From Jeongeupia chitinilytica (GTDB lineage Bacteria > Pseudomonadota > Gammaproteobacteria > Burkholderiales > Chitinibacteraceae), in contig NZ_BMYO01000009.1 of NCBI RefSeq assembly GCF_014652315.1, forward strand, positions 62,001 through 126,000: a DNA stretch of 64,000 nucleotides. The letters are read 5' to 3'. Below, one piece after another: positions 33,894-41,641 of this stretch. The translations under genes were made by a program, and so were the position numbers. Position 1 is the first letter of the stretch, and every line of letters starts with the position of its first letter. The notes below the pieces were generated by a model that made no database searches, was not told where the DNA came from, and saw only the letters and a program-made list of their open reading frames with translations.

Positions 33894-35228
33894 ATGAGTT
33901 TGACGAGCGGATTCTTCCTGCTGCTGGCGCTGGTGACCATCAGCGCCTTCTTCTCGATTTCCGAAATCGCCCTCGCCGCGTCGCGCAAGTTCCGGCTGCA
34001 GATGATGGCCGATGAAGGCGACAGCAACGCGGCGCTGGTCACGGCGCTGCAGGAGAAACCCGGCGACTTCTTCACGGTGGTGCAGGTCGGCGTCAACGCC
34101 GTGGCCATCCTCGGCGGTATCGTCGGCGACGCCACGTTCGCGCCGCACCTGCACGCGTGGTTCCTGACGCTCGGTCTCGAAGCACAGCTGTCGACGACGC
34201 TGTCCTTCCTGCTGTCCTTCCTCGTCACCACCGGGCTGTTCATCCAGTTCGCCGACCTGATCCCGAAGCGCCTCGGCATGCTCCAGCCCGAGCAGATGGC
34301 GGTGCGCATCATCCGGCCCATGCTGGTATGCACGACGGTGCTGCGGCCGCTGGTCTGGCTGTTCGACGGCATCGCCAACCTGATTTTCCGGGTCTTCAAG
34401 GTGCCGACGCAGCGGGTCGAGTCGATCACCTCCGACGAGATCGTCGCACTGGTCGACGCCGGTGCGGAGGCCGGCACCCTGCAGCGCAAGGAACACCTGT
34501 TCATCGAAAACATGTTCGAACTGGGCGAGCGCTTCGTCACGTCGGTGATGACCGCGCGCGAACAGGTGATCTTTTTCACCGATACCGACAGCAACGACGT
34601 CATCCGCCAGAAGATCACCGACGAGCCGCACGCCAAGTTCCTGCTGTGCAAGGACGGCATCGACAGCGTCTACGCCTATGTCGACGCCAAGGACCTGCTG
34701 CAGCACGTGCTGAAGAGCGCGCCCGAGGCGCTGCAGGCCGGGCTGCGCCAGGTTGCAGTGAAAAGCGTACTGCTGGTGCCCGACACGATTTCGCTGTCCG
34801 AAGCACTCGACCGCTTCAAGGAAACGCACGAGGACTTCGCCGTCGTCATCAACGAGTACGCGCTGGTGGTCGGCATCTTCACGCTCAACGACGTGATCCG
34901 CCACCTGATCGGCAGCGTCACCGACCTCAGCCAGCAGGACCAGATCGTCCGCCGCGACGACAGTTCGTGGCTGGTCGACGGCGTCACGCCGATCACCGAC
35001 CTCAAGGCCGTGCTCGAAATCGACGATCTGCCCGACGAGGAAAACTACGAAACCGTCGCCGGTCTCTTGATGTACCTGCTGAAGAAGATCCCCAAAAAGG
35101 CCGAGGCGATCGACTGCCGCGGCTACCGTTTCGAGGTCGTCGACATCGACCATTACCGGATCGACCAGGTGCTGGTCACCCGGCTGCCGCTGGGCAGCGC
35201 GCCCGCAGCACCGAACTCCGACGGCTGA
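33894..35228 (+). CDS. CNNM/CorC-type membrane protein with CBS domains
   Basis: A 444-residue protein with an N-terminal CNNM (DUF21) membrane domain of four helices (SGFFLLLALVTISAFFSISE, QVGVNAVAILGGIVGDATF and FLVTTGLFIQFADLIPKRLG). A CBS pair follows (RFVTSVMTAREQVIFFTDTD through VVINEYALVVGIFTLNDVI), then a C-terminal CorC_HlyC domain (VAGLLMYLLKKIPKKAEAID). This family is associated with Mg2+/Co2+ efflux and was formerly called haemolysin. It sits directly before the ahcY riboswitch, and no terminator is evident between them. Confidence 0.92.
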   Translation: MSLTSGFFLLLALVTISAFFSISEIALAASRKFRLQMMADEGDSNAALVTALQEKPGDFFTVVQVGVNAVAILGGIVGDATFAPHLHAWFLTLGLEAQLSTTLSFLLSFLVTTGLFIQFADLIPKRLGMLQPEQMAVRIIRPMLVCTTVLRPLVWLFDGIANLIFRVFKVPTQRVESITSDEIVALVDAGAEAGTLQRKEHLFIENMFELGERFVTSVMTAREQVIFFTDTDSNDVIRQKITDEPHAKFLLCKDGIDSVYAYVDAKDLLQHVLKSAPEALQAGLRQVAVKSVLLVPDTISLSEALDRFKETHEDFAVVINEYALVVGIFTLNDVIRHLIGSVTDLSQQDQIVRRDDSSWLVDGVTPITDLKAVLEIDDLPDEENYETVAGLLMYLLKKIPKKAEAIDCRGYRFEVVDIDHYRIDQVLVTRLPLGSAPAAPNSDG

Positions 35229-35261
35229 CGGGTTCGTCAAAAGCCGATAGAATTCAAGCCC

Positions 35262-35468
35262 TTCCGAGGAGCGCTGCGACCCTCTGCGGAACCCGATCCA
35301 GCAAGCGAGCGAGCCGACGCGGTTTGTTCACGCCCGAAGCGCAGGAACCGGAATGGACATGAGGTCCATGCGGATTCCGAGCACCGGACGGAAACAAAAC
35401 GCAAAGGCGCAGCCGCTTGATGTACGGGTTCAGGGCCAGGCTCGGAACGAATCCAACGGCGCTCACCT
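35262..35468 (+). promoter_or_regulatory. SAH riboswitch of ahcY with a repeat inserted in P2
   Basis: The sequence shows CCGAGGAGCGCTGCGAC (35264-35280) and, far downstream, CCAGGCTCGGAACGA with AACGGCGCTCACC (35436-35467), the two conserved ends of the S-adenosylhomocysteine riboswitch. P1 pairs CCGAG (35264-35268) with CTCGG (35441-35445). The pseudoknot pairs GAGCGC (35269-35274) with GCGCTC (35459-35464). P2 pairs CCCT (35280-35283) with AGGG (35432-35435) and GAACCCG (35289-35295) with CGGGTTC (35425-35431). In usual members P2 is short; here its loop spans 129 nt and holds a dispersed repeat. SAH binding normally raises ahcY expression. Confidence 0.88.
35302..35419 (-). repeat. Structured dispersed repeat, copy B (inside the SAH riboswitch)
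   Basis: This 118-nt copy reads in the reverse direction relative to ahcY. On that strand it begins GCGGCTGCGCC, continues with CCGTCCGGTGCTCGGAATCC, the perfect hairpin ATGGAC-CTCAT-GTCCAT, TTCCTGCGCTTCGGGC and ends GGCTCGCTCG. The closing stem is CAAGCG (35302-35307) with CGCTTG (35414-35419). It lies wholly in the P2 loop of the riboswitch. Confidence 0.88.
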
Positions 35469-35538
35469 GACCAACCCGTGCCGGGCACGGGGATTGCGGG
35501 TGAGCCGCATCCCTCCCGGCCACACGAAGGACTCTACC

Positions 35539-36939
35539 GTGGCCGAATTCAAAGACTTTCACGTTGCCGACCTGTCCCTTGCCGCCTGGGGCCGCAAGGA
35601 ACTGAACATCGCCGAAACCGAAATGCCGGGCCTGATGGCCGTGCGCGAGCAGTTCGGTGCCGCGCAGCCGCTGAAGGGTGCGCGCATCGCCGGCAGCATC
35701 CACATGACCATCCAGACCGGCGTGCTGATCGAAGCGCTGCAGGCGCTCGGCGCCAAGGTCCGCTGGGTGTCGTGCAACATCTTCTCGACCCAGGACCACG
35801 CCGCCGCTGCCATTGCCGCCGCCGGCACACCGGTGTTCGCCTACAAGGGTGAAACGCTGGAAGAGTACTGGGACTTCACCCACCGCATCTTCGACTTCGA
35901 AGGCGGTGAATACGCCAACATGATCCTCGACGACGGCGGCGATGCCACGCTGCTGCTGCACCTCGGCGCGCGCGCCGAGAGCGACCTGTCGCTGGTCGCC
36001 AATCCGACCAACGAAGAAGAAACCGTGCTGTACGCGGCGATCAAGGCGCAGATCGCCAAGGATCCGAAGTGGTACTCGACCCGTCTGGCGCACATCCAGG
36101 GCGTGACCGAGGAAACCACCACCGGCGTGCATCGCCTGTACCAGATGCACGAGAAGGGCCAGCTGGCCTTCCCGGCAATCAACGTCAACGACTCGGTCAC
36201 CAAGTCCAAGTTCGACAACCTGTACGGCTGCCGCGAATCGCTGGTCGACGGCATCAAGCGCGCCACCGACGTGATGATCGCCGGCAAGGTCGCGATCGTG
36301 CTGGGCTACGGCGACGTGGGCAAGGGCTGCGCGCAATCGCTGCGCGGCCTCGGCGCCACCGTATGGGTCACCGAAGTCGACCCGATCTGCGCGCTGCAGG
36401 CGGCCATGGAAGGCTACCGCGTCGTGCTGATGGACGAAGTTGCGTCGCAGGGCGACATCTTCGTCACCACCACCGGCAACGTCGGCGTGATCACCCACGG
36501 CCACATGAAGGCGATGAAGCACAACGCCATCGTCTGCAACATCGGCCACTTCGATTCGGAAATCGAAGTCGCGTCGCTGCGCCAGTACAACTGGGACAAC
36601 ATCAAGCCGCAGGTCGACCACATCGAGTTCGAAGACGGCAAGCGCATCATCCTGCTGGCCGAAGGCCGCCTCGTGAACCTCGGTTGCGCCACCGGCCACC
36701 CGAGCTTCGTGATGTCGAACTCGTTCGCCAACCAGGTGCTGGCACAGATCGAACTGTTCACCAAGCGCGAGCAGTATCCGGTCGGCGTCTACGTGCTGCC
36801 GAAGCACCTCGACGAAATGGTCGCCCGCCTGCACCTGGGCCGCATCGGCGCCAAGCTGACGGTGCTGACCGACGAGCAGGCCGCGTACATCAACGTACCG
36901 AAGAACGGCCCGTTCAAGCCGGCCCACTACCGCTACTGA
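35539..36939 (+). CDS. ahcY: Adenosylhomocysteinase
   Basis: A 466-residue NAD-dependent enzyme that splits S-adenosylhomocysteine into adenosine and homocysteine, relieving inhibition of methyltransferases. Signatures are AWGRKELNIAETEMPGL, SCNIFSTQDHAAAAIA, VNDSVTKSKFDNLYGCRES (catalytic Lys-Asp region) and the NAD-binding VLGYGDVGKGCAQSLRGLGA; the C-terminal KNGPFKPAHYRY is typical. The length fits the proteobacterial form with a roughly 40-residue insertion. GTG 35539 is the start, with GAAGGA 7 nt before it; no ATG fits the conserved N-terminus. The leader carries the SAH riboswitch, and the stop codon is followed three bases later by another copy of the repeat. Confidence 0.98.
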   Translation: MAEFKDFHVADLSLAAWGRKELNIAETEMPGLMAVREQFGAAQPLKGARIAGSIHMTIQTGVLIEALQALGAKVRWVSCNIFSTQDHAAAAIAAAGTPVFAYKGETLEEYWDFTHRIFDFEGGEYANMILDDGGDATLLLHLGARAESDLSLVANPTNEEETVLYAAIKAQIAKDPKWYSTRLAHIQGVTEETTTGVHRLYQMHEKGQLAFPAINVNDSVTKSKFDNLYGCRESLVDGIKRATDVMIAGKVAIVLGYGDVGKGCAQSLRGLGATVWVTEVDPICALQAAMEGYRVVLMDEVASQGDIFVTTTGNVGVITHGHMKAMKHNAIVCNIGHFDSEIEVASLRQYNWDNIKPQVDHIEFEDGKRIILLAEGRLVNLGCATGHPSFVMSNSFANQVLAQIELFTKREQYPVGVYVLPKHLDEMVARLHLGRIGAKLTVLTDEQAAYINVPKNGPFKPAHYRY

Positions 36940-36942
36940 TCC

Positions 36943-37060
36943 CGGGCGGCTGCGCCTGCGCATCTCGCGTCCATCCGATGCTCGAAATCCTCATGGACTT
37001 AACGTCCACTCCGGTTTCTGCGCTTCGGGTGAACACGGGCTGCTTTGGCTCGCTCGCCCG
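36943..37060 (+). repeat. Structured dispersed repeat, copy C
   Basis: This 118-nt copy is exactly the length of copy B but in the opposite orientation. It opens GCGGCTGCGCC, has ATGGAC-TTAAC-GTCCAC (hairpin with one imperfect pair), TTTCTGCGCTTCGGGT and ends TTTGGCTCGCTCG. The closing stem is CGGGCG (36943-36948) with CGCCCG (37055-37060), different bases from copies A and B but equally paired. It starts three bases after the ahcY stop. Confidence 0.85.
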
Positions 37061-37090
37061 ACGCTGTCTGGCGTCGTCGTGAGCAAAATC

Positions 37091-37114
37091 AAAAAGGGGC
37101 TTCGGCCCCTTTTC
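37091..37114. terminator. Rho-independent terminator with UUCG loop
   Basis: AAAAAGGGGC-TTCG-GCCCCTTTT is a strong hairpin with a stable UUCG tetraloop and T-tract, ending the ahcY transcript after repeat copy C. Confidence 0.9.
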
Positions 37115-37206
37115 TGCGTCCGCGTCACACGCTTGCGACGCAGCCGTGCCAGAATCGGGGAAGAGACGCATTCCGAATTCCTACGCCCCGCACCGGACGA
37201 ACGCCC

Positions 37207-38700
37207 ATGTTCCACCAGCCCGAATTCATCGCCCCGACCCGCCATACCGACGCCGACGCCGCGCTGGCGCAGGTCCGTCTGGTCTACGAATCCAGCCTTG
37301 CCCACCTGCGTGACGCAATGGCGCGCTTCGTCGCCGGCGAAACGCTGCCGGGCCACGTCCGCGCCTGCTATCCCTACGTGCGGCTGCAGACCGACACCGT
37401 GTCGCGCCTGCATCCGGTGGACGGACTGCATCTGGCTTTCGGTTTCGTTGCCGGCCCGGGTCGTTACGAAACCACGCTGACCCGCCCGGACCTGTTCGAT
37501 CACTACTATCACGAGCAGTTTGCGCTGCTGCTGCAGAACCACGGTGTCGAGCTCGAGATCGGTGTCAGCAACCAGCCGATCCCGGTGCATTTCTCGTTTG
37601 CCGAAAACGACCACATCGAAGGCAGCCTGACGCTCGAGCGCCGCCAGCTGATGCGCGACGTGTTCGACCTGCCCGATCTGTCGGCGATGGACGACGGCAT
37701 CGCCAACGGCACCTACGAGCCGGCCGCCGGCGAGCCGCAGCCGCTGTCGCTGTTCACCGCGCCGCGCGTCGATTACTCGCTGCACCGGCTCCGGCATTAC
37801 ACGGGCACGCAGCCCGAGCATTTCCAGAACTTCGTGCTGTTCACCAACTACCAGTTCTACATCGACGAATTCATCCGCCTCGGCCTCGAGGCGATGAGCG
37901 ACCCGGACAGCGAATACATCGCCTTCGTCGAGCCCGGCAACGTGATTACCCGTCGTACCGGACTCTCGGCCGAGGCCGCCGACGCGCTCGGCGTGGCGCC
38001 GCCGCGGCTGCCGCAGATGCCGGCCTACCACCTGATCCGCGCCGACCACAGCGGCATCACCATGGTCAATATCGGCGTCGGCCCGGCCAACGCCAAGACT
38101 GCAACCGACCATATCGCCGTGCTGCGCCCGCATGCGTGGATCATGCTCGGCCACTGCGCCGGCCTGCGGCAGACGCAGCAGCTCGGCGACTACGTCCTCG
38201 CCCACGGCTATGTGCGCGAGGACCACGTGCTCGACCAGGACCTGCCGCTGTGGGTGCCGATTCCGGCGCTGGCCGAAATCCAGGTTGCACTGCAGGCGGC
38301 CGTCTCCGACGTCACGCAGATCCACGGTGCCGAGCTGAAACGCGTGATGCGCACCGGTACCGTCGCCAGCACCGACAATCGCAACTGGGAGCTGCTGCCC
38401 GACAATGCGCCGCAGCGCCGTTTCAGCCAGAGCCGCGCCGTCGCGCTCGACATGGAAAGCGCGACGATCGCCGCCAACGGCTTCCGCTTCCGCGTGCCGT
38501 ACGGCACCTTGCTGTGCGTGTCGGACAAACCGCTGCACGGCGAGATCAAGCTGCCGGGCATGGCCAACCATTTCTACCGCGAACGCGTCGACCAGCACCT
38601 GCGCATCGGCATCCGCGCGATGGAGCTGTTGCGCGATCAGGGCGTCGACCAGTTGCACAGCCGCAAACTGCGCAGTTTCGCCGAGGTCGCGTTCCAGTAA
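37207..38700 (+). CDS. amn: AMP nucleosidase
   Basis: A 497-residue Amn enzyme, hydrolysing AMP to adenine and ribose 5-phosphate. The N-terminal regulatory domain (VRACYPYVRLQTDTVSRLHP) is joined to the nucleoside-phosphorylase-fold domain with NIGVGPANAKTATDHIAVL, WIMLGHCAGLR and ALDMESATIAANGFRFRVPY, which carries the Glu of the active site. Full length versus E. coli Amn (484). ATG 37207 gives the normal start. It follows ahcY, whose product adenosine would feed adenine-nucleotide metabolism, but a terminator separates the two. Confidence 0.95.
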   Translation: MFHQPEFIAPTRHTDADAALAQVRLVYESSLAHLRDAMARFVAGETLPGHVRACYPYVRLQTDTVSRLHPVDGLHLAFGFVAGPGRYETTLTRPDLFDHYYHEQFALLLQNHGVELEIGVSNQPIPVHFSFAENDHIEGSLTLERRQLMRDVFDLPDLSAMDDGIANGTYEPAAGEPQPLSLFTAPRVDYSLHRLRHYTGTQPEHFQNFVLFTNYQFYIDEFIRLGLEAMSDPDSEYIAFVEPGNVITRRTGLSAEAADALGVAPPRLPQMPAYHLIRADHSGITMVNIGVGPANAKTATDHIAVLRPHAWIMLGHCAGLRQTQQLGDYVLAHGYVREDHVLDQDLPLWVPIPALAEIQVALQAAVSDVTQIHGAELKRVMRTGTVASTDNRNWELLPDNAPQRRFSQSRAVALDMESATIAANGFRFRVPYGTLLCVSDKPLHGEIKLPGMANHFYRERVDQHLRIGIRAMELLRDQGVDQLHSRKLRSFAEVAFQ

Positions 38701-38709
38701 GCGGACCGG

Positions 38710-38955
38710 CTAGTCGCAGACCTTGCCGGAGTAGAGGAACACCGCGCAGCGCTTCCATGGCGAGACCTCGGCAAGGCCCTGAATCCTGCCGAGCTGGGTC
38801 GACTCGGCCCAGTTCAACGCCGCACCGAGGAAATCCTCGATCGTCTGGTGCTGCCACTGCGCCGGATCGGCCTGACGATCGGCCAGCAGGGCCCGGGCAA
38901 AGGCCAGAAACGAATTCGGATCGGTAACATCCTGCAATTGCTGGTACAAATCCAT
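38710..38955 (-). CDS. Small conserved protein (DUF7660-like)
   Basis: An 81-residue soluble protein, MDLYQQLQDVTDPNSFLAFA onward, containing WQHQTIEDFLGAALNWAEST and ending near AVFLYSGKVCD. The pattern, a short helix-rich protein with WEN/NWAEST-like core, resembles the DUF7660 group of immunity- or toxin-associated small proteins; this match is from memory and modest. AAAGGCGG stands before ATG 38955. It lies alone between amn and a divergent methyltransferase gene. Function unknown. Confidence 0.65.
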   Translation of the reverse strand: MDLYQQLQDVTDPNSFLAFARALLADRQADPAQWQHQTIEDFLGAALNWAESTQLGRIQGLAEVSPWKRCAVFLYSGKVCD

Positions 38956-39030
38956 CGCTCGACCGCCTTTGATGATCAAGCGCCGAGTATGCCCGATACC
39001 GGCCAACCGGTACCTTGCCAAGGACACTCG

Positions 39031-39639
39031 ATGACCGATTCCGACGCCCGCCTTTACGCCCCCGCCACCGGCCGCAACCGCGACGCGATTCTTGCGGTGC
39101 TGCAACGCGTGCTTCCGGCGTCGGGCACGGTGCTGGAAATCGCCAGCGGCAGCGGCGAGCACGCGGTACACTTCGCCGCCGCGCTGCCGCAACTGCGCTG
39201 GCAGACCAGCGACCCCGACGCGCCGTCGCGTGCCTCGATCGCCGCGTGGGCCGGTCATGCCGGCGTCGCGCTGCCACCGCCGCTGGCACTCGACGTGATG
39301 GCGGCCGACTGGGGCATTGCTCGGGCGCAGGCGCTGGTGTGCATCAACATGATCCACATCTCGCCGTGGCCGGCGACGCTGGCGCTGTTTGCCGGTGCCG
39401 CCCGCGTGCTCGATCCCGGCAGCCCGGTCTACCTGTACGGCCCCTACCGCCGCGACGGCGCGCACACCGCGCCAAGCAACGCGGACTTCGACGCCCAACT
39501 GCGCGCCCGCAACCCTGAATGGGGCGTTCGCGACCTTGAAGCCGTGATCGGCGCCGCCTTTGACGCGGGCTTCGTGCTCGACGACGTGGTCGCCATGCCC
39601 GCGAACAACCTCAGCGTGGTGCTGCGCAAGCGCCGCTGA
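39031..39639 (+). CDS. DUF938 SAM-dependent methyltransferase
   Basis: A 202-residue protein of the DUF938 family. The SAM-binding motif I is VLEIASGSGEHAVHFAAALP, followed by WQTSDPDAPSRASIAAWA, and the family's CINMIHISPWPAT in place of motif IV. ARNPEWGVRDLEAV and PANNLSVVLRKRR close the fold. AAGGACACTCG precedes ATG 39031, and the upstream in-frame start is not conserved. The methyl acceptor is unknown. The Suv3-like helicase starts 51 nt after it. Confidence 0.88.
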   Translation: MTDSDARLYAPATGRNRDAILAVLQRVLPASGTVLEIASGSGEHAVHFAAALPQLRWQTSDPDAPSRASIAAWAGHAGVALPPPLALDVMAADWGIARAQALVCINMIHISPWPATLALFAGAARVLDPGSPVYLYGPYRRDGAHTAPSNADFDAQLRARNPEWGVRDLEAVIGAAFDAGFVLDDVVAMPANNLSVVLRKRR

Positions 39640-39690
39640 TCCGTCCCTTTTGAATCACCGACCCCGTACGGGTCGGCCAACGACACACTC

Positions 39691-41640
39691 ATGACCGACA
39701 TCGAAACGACCGAAGACAGCAGCAACGCCCTCAACGACTACCTGCACGTCTGCCGTGCCACGCTGGTGACCACCGACGGCAGCTACGCGGTGTCGGTCCA
39801 TGGCGAGATCGTCGTCGGCGACCGCAGCATTCCCTACCATCTGGTACCCGACGCCGGCTTCCTCGGCAAGACCGCCAAGTGGCGCAAGCTGACGACGACG
39901 GCCAAGCTCGCGCTGCTGCAGGAACGCTGGAACGCCGGCGCGCTGCAGACGCTCGAAGCCGCGCTGATCGAGTGTGCCGATGCGGTGATCGACATCGCGA
40001 CCGAGTGCGAGATCGACCCGACCGGGGCGCTGAACGCACTGCAGGCCAAGTACGAGCGCGCCAGCGACCGCTGCAAGGTCGCGCTGGCGCGGATCGAGGC
40101 CCAGCAGGGCACGCACGCGGCGACGCGGCAGGCCGAAAAGACCCGCAACGCCGTCAACCTGTCGCTGTACCCGGAGTCGTTCACCAAGGCGCAGGCGATG
40201 CCGCGGCATTTCATCGCCGTGCTCGGCCCGACCAACTCGGGCAAGACGCACGCGGCGATGGAGCATCTGGCCCAGGCGAAGTCCGGTGCCTACCTCGCAC
40301 CGCTGCGGCTGCTGGCGCTGGAGAACTACCAGCGCCTGCTCGATGCCGGCGTCGCTGTCAGCCTGATCACCGGCGAGCAGCGCAAACTGCATCCGGGCGC
40401 GACCCACGTCGCCAGCACCGTCGAGATGTTCAACCCGAACAAGCCGATCGACGTCGCCGTCATCGACGAAATCCAGCTGCTCGACGACCCGGATCGGGGC
40501 GCGGCATGGACCGCCGCCGTCTGCGGCGTGCCGGCCAACACCGTCTACCTGCTCGGCGCGCTCGAGGCGCAGCAGGCGATCGAATCGCTGGTTCACCGCA
40601 TCGGCGGCACGCTCGAAATCCGCAAGCTCGAGCGCAAGTCGCCGCTGAAAATGGACCCGCAGCCGCTCGGCTCGCTGAAGAACCTCAAGCCCGGCGACGT
40701 GCTGATCGCGTTCTCGCGTCGCGAGGTACTGAACTGGCGCGACCAGGCGATCGCCGAGGGTTTCGCCGTTTCGGCGATCTACGGCAACCTCTCGCCGGAA
40801 GTCCGGCAGGCGCAGGCCGAACGTTTCGTGTCCGGCGACACCAAGATCGTCGTCGGTACCGACGCGATCGGCATGGGGCTGAACACGCCGGCGCGCCGGG
40901 TGATCTTCACCACGTCGAACAAGTGGGACGGCTATAGCGAAGGCACGATCACCGCGGCGCTGGCCAAGCAGATCGCCGGCCGCGCCGGCCGCTTCGGCGC
41001 GCACGAGGCCGGTTTCGTCGCCGGTTTCGACGCCCGCACGCACAAGGTCATCGCCGAGCTGCTGCGCGAAAAGATCGAGCCGCTGCCGGCGACCGGTTTC
41101 TTCGTCGCACCCAACCTCGACTACCTGCAGCAGATCTCCAAGGCCACCGGCCAGACCAGGCTGTTCGCGCTGCTCGAGCTGTTCACCAAGCACATCAACG
41201 TCCACGACGAGTTCTTCGTCCCGGCCAACCTGAGCGACCAGATGGAAAAGGCGCGCTGGCTCGATACGCTCAAGCTGTCGCTCGAAGACCGCTACACCTT
41301 CAGCCTGTGCCCGGTGTCGACCAAGATTCCGATGCTGGAAAACGCGCTGATGGACTGGGCGCGCGACCGCGCCGACGGCAAACCGTCGCCGCTGCTGCGG
41401 ATCGAAGGCATCGGCGGCCGCAACGCGCTGCAGTACCTCGAGGACAGCTGCAAGCTGTATGCGGCGTACGCATGGCTCGGCTACCGGATGGCCGATACCT
41501 TCCCGCACGAGGAACTGGCACAGTCGCTGATGAAGACGACGTCGGAGAAGATCGACCTGATGCTGCAGCAGCAGAACCAGCAGCACCGCCGCCAGCAGCC
41601 CGGCAAGGGCGACGGACGGCGCCGCTTCGGCCGGCGCTAG
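39691..41640 (+). CDS. Suv3-like DExH RNA helicase
   Basis: A 649-residue helicase of the SUV3 type, the family best known from mitochondria where it unwinds RNA for the degradosome. After an N-terminal helical region of about 165 residues comes motif I, AVLGPTNSGKTHAAMEHLAQ. Motif II is IDEIQLLDDP, with Gln in place of the final His/Asp, as in SUV3; motif VI is QIAGRAGRFGAHEAG. A Suv3 C-terminal domain follows (LDYLQQISKATGQTRLFALL). The tail is Gln/Arg-rich (QNQQHRRQQPGKGDGRRR), probably RNA-binding. Its bacterial partner, PNPase or RNase R, is not in the window. Confidence 0.85.
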   Translation: MTDIETTEDSSNALNDYLHVCRATLVTTDGSYAVSVHGEIVVGDRSIPYHLVPDAGFLGKTAKWRKLTTTAKLALLQERWNAGALQTLEAALIECADAVIDIATECEIDPTGALNALQAKYERASDRCKVALARIEAQQGTHAATRQAEKTRNAVNLSLYPESFTKAQAMPRHFIAVLGPTNSGKTHAAMEHLAQAKSGAYLAPLRLLALENYQRLLDAGVAVSLITGEQRKLHPGATHVASTVEMFNPNKPIDVAVIDEIQLLDDPDRGAAWTAAVCGVPANTVYLLGALEAQQAIESLVHRIGGTLEIRKLERKSPLKMDPQPLGSLKNLKPGDVLIAFSRREVLNWRDQAIAEGFAVSAIYGNLSPEVRQAQAERFVSGDTKIVVGTDAIGMGLNTPARRVIFTTSNKWDGYSEGTITAALAKQIAGRAGRFGAHEAGFVAGFDARTHKVIAELLREKIEPLPATGFFVAPNLDYLQQISKATGQTRLFALLELFTKHINVHDEFFVPANLSDQMEKARWLDTLKLSLEDRYTFSLCPVSTKIPMLENALMDWARDRADGKPSPLLRIEGIGGRNALQYLEDSCKLYAAYAWLGYRMADTFPHEELAQSLMKTTSEKIDLMLQQQNQQHRRQQPGKGDGRRRFGRR

Positions 41641-41641
41641 A

